From Labedaea rhizosphaerae (GTDB taxonomy: Bacteria; Actinomycetota; Actinomycetes; Mycobacteriales; Pseudonocardiaceae), in NCBI RefSeq assembly GCF_004362825.1, contig NZ_SNXZ01000004.1, positions 62,001 to 126,000 on the forward strand: a DNA stretch of 64,000 nucleotides, given 5' to 3'. This document shows positions 56,538 to 64,000 of the stretch, in pieces. Each line of letters opens with the position of its first letter. Position 1 is the stretch's first letter. The position numbers and the translations under genes were made by a program. The notes below the pieces were generated by a model. The model had not been told where the DNA came from and searched no databases. It saw only the letters and a list, made by a program, of their open reading frames with translations.

Positions 56538-56751
56538 TCTCCCGGTCGAACCGCGGCTGACCCCGGACTGAGACGCACGCCACCCGCCTTAACGCGTTGT
56601 TCACACGAACGCGTGCTTGTGGGCTGGGCGCGCGCCTCCTAGCGTTGTTCGGCGGCCGGGAAACTTCGGCCAGCTCCATGGGGAATCACAATGTTGCAGA
56701 CGGGCATGCCGTCGATCACGGTGTTGCCCACTGCCTTGCCCGAGAGGACGC

Positions 56752-56925
56752 GTGAAAGAGATGACGTTGCTGGCGAGCGCAGCCGTTTCGGTCGTGCGAG
56801 TGCCGGAACGACGCAGTCCGCACCAGGTGCACCGGGCCCCGGTCCCGTTCCTGACGCGGCGGGTCACCAAGCCCGCGGCGGCACCGGCCGAGCCCGAGAA
56901 GACCCCGGCACCGACCGGCAACTGA
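56752..56925 (+). CDS. Small basic, Pro/Ala-rich ORF, possibly preceded by a leader ORF
   Basis: 57 residues from GTG 56752 (VKEMTLLASAAVSVVRVPERR), with GAGAGG just upstream; about 85% of codons end in G or C and a hairpin terminator follows. No family recognised. A second ORF starts at ATG 56691 with GGGGA upstream (MLQTGMPSITVLPTALPERT); its high third-position GC stops where this frame begins, suggesting a coupled short leader or a frameshift. Confidence 0.45.
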   Translation: MKEMTLLASAAVSVVRVPERRSPHQVHRAPVPFLTRRVTKPAAAPAEPEKTPAPTGN

Positions 56926-56936
56926 CCGAGAACGCG

Positions 56937-56962
56937 ATGGGCGCCCGCGAGCGGGCGCCCAT
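56937..56962. terminator. Bidirectional terminator
   Basis: A perfect 11-bp inverted repeat (56937-56947 and 56952-56962) with a CGAG loop, between the small + strand ORF and the convergent nitroreductase-family gene. Confidence 0.88.
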
Positions 56963-56970
56963 GCTCAGCC

Positions 56971-57408
56971 TCAGCTGATCTCCTCCAGCACGAAGACCGG
57001 GATCTCGCGATCCGTCTTGGTCTGGTACTCCGCGTAGTCCGGCCACGCCTGCACGGCGCGGTCCCACCACTCGCGCTTCTCGTCGCCCTCCACCAGGCGG
57101 GCCTTGTAGTCCTTGCGGACGTCGCCGTCCTGCAGTTCGACGTGCGGGTGGTTGACCAGGTTGTGGTACCAGACGGGGTGTTGCGGAGCGCCGCCCTTCG
57201 ACGCGACGACGGCGTACTTGCCGTCGTGCTCGACGCGCATCAGCGGCGTCTTGCGCAGCTTGCCCGACTTCGCGCCCTTGCTGGTGAGGATGATCACCGG
57301 CTTGCCGCGCATGGTGTTGGCCTCTGCGCCACCGGTCTTCTCGAAGGTCTCGACCTGGTCCCGAACCCACTTCTCCGGGCTGGGCTCGTATGTTCCGTCA
57401 AGAGGCAT
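56971..57408 (-). CDS. Deazaflavin (F420)-dependent nitroreductase family protein
   Basis: 145 residues. DDN-family pattern: [78 protein letters not shown] and [18 protein letters not shown] end ([14 protein letters not shown]). The [10 protein letters not shown] and HPVWYHNL blocks bind F420. Probable F420H2-dependent reductase; substrate unknown. ATG 57408. It reads in the same direction as the methyltransferase upstream (46 bp). Confidence 0.93.
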   Translation of the reverse strand: MPLDGTYEPSPEKWVRDQVETFEKTGGAEANTMRGKPVIILTSKGAKSGKLRKTPLMRVEHDGKYAVVASKGGAPQHPVWYHNLVNHPHVELQDGDVRKDYKARLVEGDEKREWWDRAVQAWPDYAEYQTKTDREIPVFVLEEIS

Positions 57409-57454
57409 GGGGCCTAGTTAACCCTTCACTGGTTGACACTGCATTTCTGGCTGT

Positions 57455-58054
57455 TCAGCGCGCGCTCACCAGCAGGTAGCGCTCGTCGTCGATCTCCTTG
57501 CCCCAGTACACGGGCTCGGGCAGCAACCGCACGACGGCCTCCCCGCGGTGTTCGCGCACCAACAACGCGCATTCGCCGGCGGCGATTCCCGCGCTCCCCT
57601 CGCCGGTGCGCCAGCGGCCTTCGACAAGGATCAGCATGCCGCCGGGCCGCAGCAGCCGCGTCCACCGGCGCAGTGCCTCGCCGGGGTCGGGCATCGCCCA
57701 CAGCACGTGCCGGGCCAGCACCACGTCGGTCGACGCGTCCTCGTACGGCGGCTCGGCCGCGTCGCCCTGGCGGAACTCGGCGGTGACGCCGGCCGCGGCC
57801 GCCTTGCGCCGGGCGGCGGCCACCATCTCGTCGGCCAGGTCGAGCCCGCGCACGTCGTGCCCGGCTTCAGCGAGCAGCACGGACAGGGTGCCGGTGCCGC
57901 AGCCGAGGTCGGTGACCTGCCGCGGCTCGGGCAGCAGCGGCAGCAACAGCTCGGCCCACGCCTGGCGCACGGCCGGGTCGCGCAAACCGTGGTCGGGCTC
58001 GTCGTCGAAGGTCGCGGCCTGCTCGTCCCAGAATTGCCGCACGGATTCGGTCAT
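57455..58054 (-). CDS. Class I SAM-dependent methyltransferase
   Basis: 199 residues. VTDLGCGTGTLSVLLAEAGH (motif I), VRGLDLADEMVAAAR (II), TDVVLARHVLWAMPDPGEALRRWTRLLRPGGMLILVEG (IV-VI). UbiE-like; substrate unknown. Start uncertain: ATG 58054 (MTESVRQFW) fits the family, ATG 58069 would overlap the ECF42-type -35 element. Divergent from the DGPF gene. Confidence 0.88.
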   Translation of the reverse strand: MTESVRQFWDEQAATFDDEPDHGLRDPAVRQAWAELLLPLLPEPRQVTDLGCGTGTLSVLLAEAGHDVRGLDLADEMVAAARRKAAAAGVTAEFRQGDAAEPPYEDASTDVVLARHVLWAMPDPGEALRRWTRLLRPGGMLILVEGRWRTGEGSAGIAAGECALLVREHRGEAVVRLLPEPVYWGKEIDDERYLLVSAR

Positions 58055-58068
58055 GATCCGATTCAACA

Positions 58069-58095
58069 TGTCGATCCGGCGGGATGTGGTTCGTA
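58069..58095 (+). promoter_or_regulatory. ECF42-type promoter of the DGPF-sigma operon
   Basis: TGTCGA at 58069-58074 and CGTA at 58092-58095 with a 17-bp spacer. The ECF42 family is reported to use TGTCGA at -35 and a CGA/CGT-type -10. Transcription would start near the ATG at 58104, giving a leaderless mRNA and sigma autoregulation. Confidence 0.7.
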
Positions 58096-58103
58096 TGGGA
58101 GAC

Positions 58104-58445
58104 ATGAAGCAATACCTGATCAGCATCTACCAGCCGGACGGCCCGACGCCGGAGCCGGAGTTCCTCGAGCCGATCATCGCGCAGCTCCAGCAGATCCAGC
58201 GTGACCTGCGGAAATCTGGGTCCTGGGTGTTCTCGGCGGGCCTGCACGCCCCGGACACCGCGACCGTGGTGCGCGCGAAGGGCGGCGACGCCATGATCAC
58301 CGACGGGCCGTTCGTGGAGGGCAAGGAGCACCTCGGCGGCTTCACCGTGATCAAGGCCGCCGACCTGGACGAGGCGCTGGCGTGGGGTCGCCGGTTCGCC
58401 GAGGCGACCACGTTGCCCATCGAAGTGCGGCCGCTGGTGGACTGA
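58104..58445 (+). CDS. YCII/DGPF domain protein
   Basis: 113 residues. YCII ferredoxin-like fold with the DGPF motif: MKQYLISIYQPDGP, AKGGDAMITDGPFVEGKEHLGGFTVIKAADLDEALAW, and a C-terminal IEVRPLVD. DGPF proteins are the standard genomic partners of ECF42 sigma factors. Role unknown, perhaps a small enzyme or sensor. ATG 58104 coincides with the expected transcription start; ATG 58095 would be inside the -10. Its TGA overlaps the sigma ATG (TGATG). Confidence 0.93.
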   Translation: MKQYLISIYQPDGPTPEPEFLEPIIAQLQQIQRDLRKSGSWVFSAGLHAPDTATVVRAKGGDAMITDGPFVEGKEHLGGFTVIKAADLDEALAWGRRFAEATTLPIEVRPLVD

Positions 58446-59635
58446 TGGACGTCGGGCGCGTCTACGCCGAGGAGTACGGCCGCTCGGTGTCCGTGCTGGT
58501 GCGGGTCTTCGGCGACATCGACATCGCCGAGGACGCCGTGCAGGACGCGTTCACCGAGGCCGCCCGCCGCTGGCCGGTCGACGGCCCGCCGCCCAGCCCG
58601 GCCGGCTGGATCATCACGACCGCGCGCAACCGGGCCATCGACCGGCTGCGCCGCGAGGCCGCCCGCGCGGACAAACAAGCCCAAGCGGCCCTGCTGCACG
58701 CGGAGGCCGAACCGGTCGAGGAGGGTGCGGTGCCCGACGACCGCCTGCGGCTGATCTTCACCTGCTGCCACCCGGCCCTGGCCGAACCCGCGCGGGTGGC
58801 GCTCACGCTGCGCCTGCTCGGCGGCCTGACCACGACGGAGATCGCGAGCGCGTTCCTGGTGCCGGAAAAGACGATGGCGCAACGGATCGTGCGCGCCAAG
58901 GCCAAGATCCGCGATGCTGGCATCCCGTATCGGGTGCCGCACGAATCGGACCTGCCGGACCGGCTGCAAAGTGTGCTGTCGGTGCTGTACTTGATCTTCA
59001 ACGAGGGCTACTCCTCTTTTGTGCGCAAGGACCTGTGCGCCGAGGCGATCCGGCTGGCACGCGTGCTGGTGGCGTTGATGCCGGACGAGCCCGAGGCGAT
59101 GGGCCTGCTGGCGTTGATGCTGCTCACCGAGTCCCGCCGCCCTGCTCGGACGGCCCCGGACGGCTCGCTGGTGTTGCTGGCCGACCAGGACCGCACGCTG
59201 TGGAACGCATCGATGGTGGCCGAGGGCCAGTCGCTGGTGCGTGCGTGCCTGCGCCGCGGACAGCCCGGCCCGTACCAGCTGCAGGCCGCGATCCACGCCG
59301 TGCACAGCGACCCGCCGACCGACTGGACGCAGGTCGTGCAGCTGTACGACCAGTTGCTGGCCTTGACGCCGTCCCCGGTCGTGGCCCTCAACCGCGCCGT
59401 CGCCGTGGCCGAAGTGGACGGTCCGGCGGCCGCTTTGTCCCTTGTGGACGAACTGGACCTGCCGTCGTACCGTGTGTTCCACGCCGTGCGCGCGGACCTG
59501 CTCCGCCGCCTGGGTCGCCCGGCCGAAGCGGCTGAGGCCTACGAGAGAGCCCTTGCCCTGACGGAGACCGAGCCGGAACGAGCGTTCCTGCGCGCCCGGC
59601 TCAATTCGGTGGCCCGCGGCGGTCACGGGCCCTAA
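58445..59635 (+). CDS. ECF42-group RNA polymerase sigma factor
   Basis: 396 residues. Sigma region 2 (VYAEEYGRSVSVLVRVFGDIDIAEDAVQDAFTEAARRW, GWIITTARNRAIDRLRR) and region 4 (LTLRLLGGLTTTEIASAFLVPEKTMAQRIVRAKAKI), then a 200-residue C-terminal helical TPR-like extension with LADQDRTLWNASM, characteristic of ECF42. No anti-sigma gene is adjacent; in this group the extension itself controls activity. It likely drives its own DGPF-sigma operon through the promoter at 58069-58095. Confidence 0.94.
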   Translation: MDVGRVYAEEYGRSVSVLVRVFGDIDIAEDAVQDAFTEAARRWPVDGPPPSPAGWIITTARNRAIDRLRREAARADKQAQAALLHAEAEPVEEGAVPDDRLRLIFTCCHPALAEPARVALTLRLLGGLTTTEIASAFLVPEKTMAQRIVRAKAKIRDAGIPYRVPHESDLPDRLQSVLSVLYLIFNEGYSSFVRKDLCAEAIRLARVLVALMPDEPEAMGLLALMLLTESRRPARTAPDGSLVLLADQDRTLWNASMVAEGQSLVRACLRRGQPGPYQLQAAIHAVHSDPPTDWTQVVQLYDQLLALTPSPVVALNRAVAVAEVDGPAAALSLVDELDLPSYRVFHAVRADLLRRLGRPAEAAEAYERALALTETEPERAFLRARLNSVARGGHGP

Positions 59636-60035
59636 ACTAGGGTCAGCTGCGGGCCGAAGCGATTCGGTTATCTGGCGATTAAAGGTTCGATTCCTTTGGC
59701 CGAGGGCGACCTCGGTTCCCCGGATCGCATCCCACGCCCGCAGCGCCAAGACGCTGGCCGGCTGCGGGCCGGAGCTGTTCGGTTATCCACTCGAGGAACC
59801 AGGGTGCAGAGCCCGGTAAAACCCGGATGGCAACACACGCCCGCAGCCCCAACTCAACCATGGTGGCTCGGCAGGAACCGAACTGTTCGGCTATCCGCCG
59901 CCGTTGGTCCCCACTCAACGCCCGCACGCTGGGTCGGCAGGAACTCGCACCGTGGGGGTCCGGGGGCTCGGCCCCCGGGAATGACGACGAGCGAACCGGC
60001 GAGCGCACTCCGCGAGCAGGGTAGGCCTGAGCGAG
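59636..60035. other. 400-bp interval with tandem structured units
   Basis: No gene fits. Three related units begin at about 59646, 59761 and 59867. Units 1 and 2 each open with GCTGCGGGC and close with its complement GCCCGCAGC (59736-59744 and 59839-59847), so each could fold into a hairpin-closed RNA of 99 and 87 nt. Shared interior: TTCGGTTATC and CCCGGAT-GCA. Unit 1 contains a perfect tRNA-type T arm (59681-59697, AAAGG, TTCGATT, CCTTT). The rest does not form a canonical tRNA. Confidence 0.55.
59960..59978 (-). terminator. Terminator downstream of tRNA-Val
   Basis: An 8-bp perfect stem (59960-59967 and 59971-59978) with a TCG loop, about 58 bp after the tRNA 3' end on the minus strand. 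The surrounding phrase is common next to actinomycete genes. Confidence 0.65.
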
Positions 60036-60107
60036 TGGGCGCAGCAGGATTTGAACCTGCGACCGCTCGGGTGTAAACCGAGTGCTCTTCCGCTGAGCTA
60101 TACGCCC
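60036..60107 (-). tRNA. tRNA-Val (anticodon UAC)
   Basis: 72 nt on the minus strand. Acceptor GGGCGTA pairs with TGCGCCC (one G-T pair), discriminator A, no encoded CCA. D arm GCTCAGCGGAAGAGC, anticodon stem CTCGG/CCGAG with loop TTTACAC (anticodon TAC) and T arm GCAGG-TTCAAAT-CCTGC. All canonical positions are present. Confidence 0.95.
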
Positions 60108-60144
60108 TGGCCCGCCCACGCACCTGAGCGTGGGCGGACGAACA

Positions 60145-60603
60145 TCACAATGCCGCTACGGCCTTCTTCCAGCCTTCCTGGTCGCGTGCCTCGCCGGGCG
60201 CGTTGACCTCGGCGAACCGCACGATGCCGTCCTTGTCGATCAAGAACGTGCCGCGCACGGCCAGGCCCGCGTCCTCGTTGAACACGCCGTAGGCCTGCGC
60301 CACCTTGCCGTGCGGCCAGAAGTCAGACAGCAGCGGGAACTGGTAGCCCTGCTGGTCCGCCCACGCCTTCAGGCTGAACGGGGTGTCCACGGACACGCCG
60401 AGGACCTGGACGACGTCCGAGTCGTAGGTCTCGAACTCGTCCCGCAGCTGGCACAGCTCACCGGTGCAGATACCGCTGAACGCGAACGGGTAGAACACGA
60501 GCAGCACGGCCTTCTCGCCCTGGAAGGACGAGAGGGTGACCGCTTGCCTGTTGTAGTCGTTCAAGGTGAAGTCAGGAGCCTTGGAGCCGACCTCGACCGC
60601 CAT
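60145..60603 (-). CDS. ahpE: Peroxiredoxin, AhpE type
   Basis: 152 residues. Thioredoxin-fold peroxidase: VGSKAPDFTLNDYNRQAV, LLVFYPFAFSGICTGELCQLRDE with the peroxidatic Cys in SGICTGE, and AVRGTFLIDKDGIVRF. The one-Cys layout matches actinobacterial AhpE (Rv2238c), which reduces peroxides with mycothiol/mycoredoxin. ATG 60603 (MAVEVGSK) fits the family. Followed downstream by tRNA-Val on the same strand. Confidence 0.95.
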   Translation of the reverse strand: MAVEVGSKAPDFTLNDYNRQAVTLSSFQGEKAVLLVFYPFAFSGICTGELCQLRDEFETYDSDVVQVLGVSVDTPFSLKAWADQQGYQFPLLSDFWPHGKVAQAYGVFNEDAGLAVRGTFLIDKDGIVRFAEVNAPGEARDQEGWKKAVAAL

Positions 60604-60690
60604 ACCGAACTTCCTCCCGGGTGTGACCTGCGGTGACACCCGCAGGGGTCACCAGCCTAGGGCACCCCGGCAGGCGGACGCGCTGGGCTC

Positions 60691-61122
60691 TCAGCGCTTG
60701 GACTTCGAGGTCTTCGGCCAGACAAGCCGCGATCCGCTCCAATCGGTGCCGACGTTCACGTTGGACGTCTGGGACAGCCCAGCCGTCGGCACGGCTTCGG
60801 CGATCTCGCTCGGTTCGACATGGCCTTCGCGGCCTGTCTTGGGGGTCAGCACCCAGATGACGCCGTCCTCGGCGAGGGGCCCGGTCGCATCGACGAGGGC
60901 GTCTACCAGGTCCCCGTCGTCCTCCCGCCACCACAACAGCACGACGTTGACGACCTCGTCGGCGTCCTCGTCGAGCAGATCTCCACCGATCTGTTCCTCG
61001 ATCGCCGAGCGCACGTCGTCATCGACGTCCTCATCCCAGCCGATCTCCTGAACCACCATGCCAGGCTCGATACCGAGCCTTTCGGCGACGTCCGAATACC
61101 GGCCGTCTCCCGCGGCGACCAC
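60691..61122 (-). CDS. DUF3052 protein
   Basis: 143 residues. LGIEPGMVVQEIGWDEDVDDDVRSAIEEQIGG, then LDEDADEVVNVVLLWWREDDGDLVDALVDA and DGVIWVLTPKTGREGHVEPSEIAEAVPTAGLSQTS. This is the DUF3052 family (Rv2239c), very acidic, always near aceE/ahpE in actinobacteria; function unknown. GTG 61122 follows GGAGGAG. Divergent from aceE. Confidence 0.92.
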   Translation of the reverse strand: MVAAGDGRYSDVAERLGIEPGMVVQEIGWDEDVDDDVRSAIEEQIGGDLLDEDADEVVNVVLLWWREDDGDLVDALVDATGPLAEDGVIWVLTPKTGREGHVEPSEIAEAVPTAGLSQTSNVNVGTDWSGSRLVWPKTSKSKR

Positions 61123-61428
61123 GGTTCCACTCCTCCACGTTCGATCTTCCCCAAGGCACGATTCGTACCGCACCTCACTCCGGTCTGCGATAGCGAACAC
61201 TGGCGGTGCCCACATGCGCAACACTTTGCACCCGGACACGCCGGAACCGGTGGGTGTCCACCACGGCGCGATCGTCGTCCGGCACCCTCGTGGCACACCC
61301 CACGCGGGCGTACTGACCAGTAAGGATGACGGACGGTTCGATTCAGACGAGGATGGACCGTGCATACCGCGCGCGCGTACGCGCGGTATGAGGCATCAAC
61401 GACGATGAAGTTAACGCGAGGAGACACG
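61123..61428 (+). promoter_or_regulatory. aceE upstream region with an 11-bp-arm palindrome
   Basis: 306 bp between divergent DUF3052 and aceE. The arms at 61363-61373 and 61380-61390 (CATACCGCGCG and its complement) are perfect with a 6-bp centre, 40 bp before the aceE start. A smaller palindrome TACTGACCAGTA lies at 61311-61322. Either could be an operator for control of pyruvate dehydrogenase. Confidence 0.6.
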
Positions 61429-64000
61429 TTGGCCCCGCAGAACACCGGTTCGAACACACCTGAGCGGGTCCGCGTCATCCGCGACGGTCTTGCGGCATAC
61501 CTGCCCGACATCGACCCGGAAGAGACCGCAGAGTGGCTTGAGTCGTTCGACGCGATGATGCGCGGCGGCGGCCAGCAACGCGCCCGCTACCTGATGTTGC
61601 GCCTGCTGGAGCGCGCCCGCGAGAACCACGTCGGCGTCCCGTCGCTGACCAGCACGGACTACGTGAACAGCATCCCCACCGAGCGCGAGCCCTGGTTCCC
61701 CGGCGATGAGGAGACCGAGCGCCGCTACCGGGCCTGGATCCGCTGGAACGCGGCCATGACGGTGCACCGGGCGCAGCGCCCGGGCATCGGCGTCGGCGGG
61801 CACATCTCGACGTACGCGTCGTCGGCCACGCTGTACGAGGTCGGCTTCAACTGGTTCTTCCGCGGCAAGGACCACCCGGGCGGCGGCGACCAGGTCTACT
61901 TCCAGGGCCACGCCTCCCCCGGCATGTACGCCCGCGCGTTCCTCGAGGGCCGGCTCTCGGCGCACCAGCTCGACGGGTTCCGCCAGGAGTACTCGCACGC
62001 GGGTCCCGGCGGCGGCCTGCCGTCCTACCCGCACCCGCGGCTGATGCCGGACTTCTGGGAGTTCCCGACGGTCTCCATGGGCCTCGGCCCGATGAACGCG
62101 ATCTACCAGGCCCGGTTCAACCGGTACCTGCACGACCGCGGCATCAAGGACACGTCCGACCAGCACGTGTGGGCGTTCCTGGGCGACGGCGAGATGGACG
62201 AGGCGGAGTCGCGCGGGCTGATCCACGTCGCGGCCAACGACCACCTCGACAACCTGACCTTCGTGATCAACTGCAACCTGCAGCGCCTCGACGGCCCGGT
62301 CCGCGGCAACGGCAAGATCATCCAGGAGCTGGAGTCGTTCTTCCGCGGCGCCGGCTGGAACGTGATCAAGGTCATCTGGGGCCGCGAGTGGGACACGCTG
62401 CTGCACGGCGATCGCGACGGTGCGCTGGTCAACCTGATGAACGTCACCCCCGACGGTGACTACCAGACCTACAAGGCCAACGACGGCGCCTACGTGCGCG
62501 AGCACTTCTTCGGCCGCGACCCGCGGACCAAGGAGCTCGTCGCGAACATGAGCGACCAGGAGATCTGGAACCTCAAGCGCGGCGGTCACGACTACCGCAA
62601 GGTCTACGCGGCCTACAAGGCGGCCACCGAGCACCACGGCCAGCCGACCGTCATCCTCGCCAAGACCATCAAGGGCTACGGCCTCGGCCCGCACTTCGCG
62701 GGCCGCAACGCCACGCACCAGATGAAGAAGATGACCCTCGACGACCTGAAGATGTTCCGCGACGAGCTGCGGATCCCGATCAGCGACGCCGACCTCGAGC
62801 GCGACCCGTACCTGCCGCCGTACTACCACCCGGGTCCGGACGCGCCGGAGATCCAGTACCTGGCCGAGCGCCGCCGCCAGCTCGGCGGGTTCGTGCCGGA
62901 GCGCAGGCACAAGGCCAAGGCGCTCGTGCTGCCCGGCGACAAGGTCTACGACGTGATCCGGCGCGGGTCGGGCAAGCAGGAAGTCGCGACCACGATGGCG
63001 TTCGTGCGCCTCGTGCGCGACCTGGCCAAGGACCCGGAGATCGGGCCGCGGCTGGTGCCGATCATCCCGGACGAGGCCCGCACGTTCGGCATGGACTCGA
63101 TGTTCCCCACGCAGAAGATCTACAACCCCAACGGCCAGCTCTACACCTCTGTGGACGCAACGCTCATGTTGTCCTACAAGGAAAGCGAGCAAGGTCAGAT
63201 CCTGCACGAGGGCATCAACGAGGCCGGGTCGACGGCCAGCTTCACCGCGGCGGGCACGTCCTACGCCACGCACGGCGAGCCGATGATCCCGATCTACATC
63301 TTCTACTCGATGTTCGGCTTCCAGCGCACCGGCGACGGGCTGTGGGCCGCGGCCGACCAGATGGCCCGCGGCTTCATCCTCGGCGCGACCGCCGGGCGCA
63401 CCACGCTGACCGGCGAGGGCCTGCAGCACAACGACGGGCACTCGCTGCTGCTGGCGGCGACCAACCCGGCGGTGATCTCCTACGACCCGGCGTGGTCGTT
63501 CGAGATCGCGCACATCGTCAAGGACGGTCTGCGCCGGATGTACGGCGAGGCGGCCGAGGACGTCTACTACTACCTGACCATCTACAACGAGCCGTACGTG
63601 CAGCCGGCCGAGCCGGCGGACCTGGACGTGGAGGGTCTGCTGCGCGGGCTCTACCGCTACCAGGCGGCGCCGCAGGGCACCGGTCCACGCGCGCAGATCC
63701 TGTCCTCGGGCGTCGCGATGCCGTGGGCGCTCAAGGCGCAGGAGCTGCTGAACGAGGAGTGGGGTGTGCAGGCCGACGTGTGGTCGGCGACGTCGTTCGC
63801 GGAACTGCGCCGCGACGCGGTCGAGGTCGACCGGCACAACCTGCTGCACCCGGAGGCCGAGCCGCGCGTGCCGTACGTGACGCAGGTGCTCAGCGAGGCC
63901 GCCGGGCCGGTCGTCGCGGCGACGGACTGGATGCGTGCCGTGCCCGACCTGATCCGCCCGTGGGTGCCCACCACCATGGTCACCCTCGGCACGGACGGCT
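61429..64000 (+). CDS. aceE: Pyruvate dehydrogenase E1, homodimeric type (5' part)
   Basis: 857 codons are visible; the gene runs off the right edge (full length about 920). [19 protein letters not shown], the thiamine-diphosphate motif [16 protein letters not shown]...NCNLQRLDG, and [14 protein letters not shown] in the pyrimidine domain are clear. It decarboxylates pyruvate and hands the acetyl group to DlaT. TTG 61429 has GAGGAG about 6 nt upstream; an in-frame ATG at 61405 is possible. Orthologue of Rv2241. Confidence 0.96.
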   Translation, partial: MAPQNTGSNTPERVRVIRDGLAAYLPDIDPEETAEWLESFDAMMRGGGQQRARYLMLRLLERARENHVGVPSLTSTDYVNSIPTEREPWFPGDEETERRYRAWIRWNAAMTVHRAQRPGIGVGGHISTYASSATLYEVGFNWFFRGKDHPGGGDQVYFQGHASPGMYARAFLEGRLSAHQLDGFRQEYSHAGPGGGLPSYPHPRLMPDFWEFPTVSMGLGPMNAIYQARFNRYLHDRGIKDTSDQHVWAFLGDGEMDEAESRGLIHVAANDHLDNLTFVINCNLQRLDGPVRGNGKIIQELESFFRGAGWNVIKVIWGREWDTLLHGDRDGALVNLMNVTPDGDYQTYKANDGAYVREHFFGRDPRTKELVANMSDQEIWNLKRGGHDYRKVYAAYKAATEHHGQPTVILAKTIKGYGLGPHFAGRNATHQMKKMTLDDLKMFRDELRIPISDADLERDPYLPPYYHPGPDAPEIQYLAERRRQLGGFVPERRHKAKALVLPGDKVYDVIRRGSGKQEVATTMAFVRLVRDLAKDPEIGPRLVPIIPDEARTFGMDSMFPTQKIYNPNGQLYTSVDATLMLSYKESEQGQILHEGINEAGSTASFTAAGTSYATHGEPMIPIYIFYSMFGFQRTGDGLWAAADQMARGFILGATAGRTTLTGEGLQHNDGHSLLLAATNPAVISYDPAWSFEIAHIVKDGLRRMYGEAAEDVYYYLTIYNEPYVQPAEPADLDVEGLLRGLYRYQAAPQGTGPRAQILSSGVAMPWALKAQELLNEEWGVQADVWSATSFAELRRDAVEVDRHNLLHPEAEPRVPYVTQVLSEAAGPVVAATDWMRAVPDLIRPWVPTTMVTLGTDG

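Noticed and set aside
59679-60119. 146-codon minus-strand ORF across tRNA-Val
   Set aside because: It runs through the tRNA and the tandem structured units; not a protein gene.
61411-63849. 812-codon open frame antisense to aceE
   Set aside because: aceE is unmistakable on the + strand; the antisense frame has no domain.

Overview
The window comes from a high-GC actinobacterium, most likely of the Pseudonocardiales (Saccharothrix/Actinosynnema/Lentzea-type); the genus cannot be fixed from sequence alone. Support: GC-rich codon third positions, many GTG starts and leaderless-looking starts, an actinobacterial qcrCAB-ctaCEF respiratory cluster, F420/deazaflavin-type enzymes, XRE-DUF5753/DUF397 pairs, DUF3043, DUF3052, AhpE and a homodimeric AceE. 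From memory, the order follows Mycobacterium tuberculosis Rv2190c to Rv2218 and then Rv2238c to Rv2241 (NlpC/P60, DnaQ-UvrC, trpD, ctaE, qcrCAB, ctaC, asnB, adoK, erpA-like, glycerate kinase, DUF3043, cobT/cobS, ilvE, pepB, dlaT, TIGR01777, lipB, lipA, then ahpE, DUF3052, aceE), so this is a conserved core block with local insertions.

Layout. 1-5.5 kb: cell-wall enzymes on the minus strand (an NlpC/P60 hydrolase; a fused degenerate NlpC/P60 plus DD-carboxypeptidase) and a NYN nuclease-like protein. 5.6-10.1 kb: a DnaQ-UvrC fusion, a GyrI-like protein, a stand-alone AsnC effector domain, a methyltransferase and a serine-hydrolase lipoprotein. 10.1-20.7 kb: the cytochrome bc1-aa3 supercomplex genes (qcrC-qcrA-qcrB, ctaE, ctaF, ctaC), interrupted by a pseudo-receiver gene coupled to trpD and by a DUF1501/DUF1800 pair. 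20.9-24.4 kb: asnB followed by a segmental tandem duplication carrying two DUF397 genes, a copy of the asnB 3' end and a duplicated terminator, next to an XRE-DUF5753 regulator. 24.4-35.4 kb: HD protein, AdoK, Fe-S carrier, glycerate kinase, DUF3043, proline iminopeptidase, aldo/keto reductase, a SUFU-domain protein and a 14-TM MFS pump with a fused winged-helix domain. 35.4-37.9 kb: cobU-cobT-cobS for the cobalamin nucleotide loop, with a decayed duplicate of the cobT 3' end between cobT and cobS.

38.2-39.7 kb is the most unusual segment: a DUF222/HNH endonuclease gene enclosed by two imperfect inverted arms of about 160 bp, which looks like a mobile element of the 13E12 type. 40.3-45.4 kb: ilvE, an APC permease, pepA and an ABM-fold protein. 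45.5-56.5 kb: the lipoate-dependent dehydrogenase block (lpdA, dlaT, lipB, lipA) with a TIGR01777 epimerase and a PAP2 phosphatase, plus an LLM oxidoreductase, a TetR regulator with two operator-like palindromes, and an SDR. 57-59.6 kb: a deazaflavin-dependent nitroreductase-like protein, a methyltransferase, and a DGPF (YCII) protein with its ECF42 sigma factor behind an ECF42-type promoter. 59.6-60.1 kb: structured tandem units and tRNA-Val(UAC). 60.1-64 kb: ahpE, DUF3052 and the 5' part of aceE with a strong palindrome in its leader.

Functionally the window joins respiration (bc1-aa3), lipoylation and 2-oxoacid dehydrogenase assembly (LipA, LipB, DlaT, LpdA, AceE), an Fe-S carrier, cobalamin completion, amino-acid metabolism (TrpD, IlvE, AsnB, PepA) and envelope maintenance.
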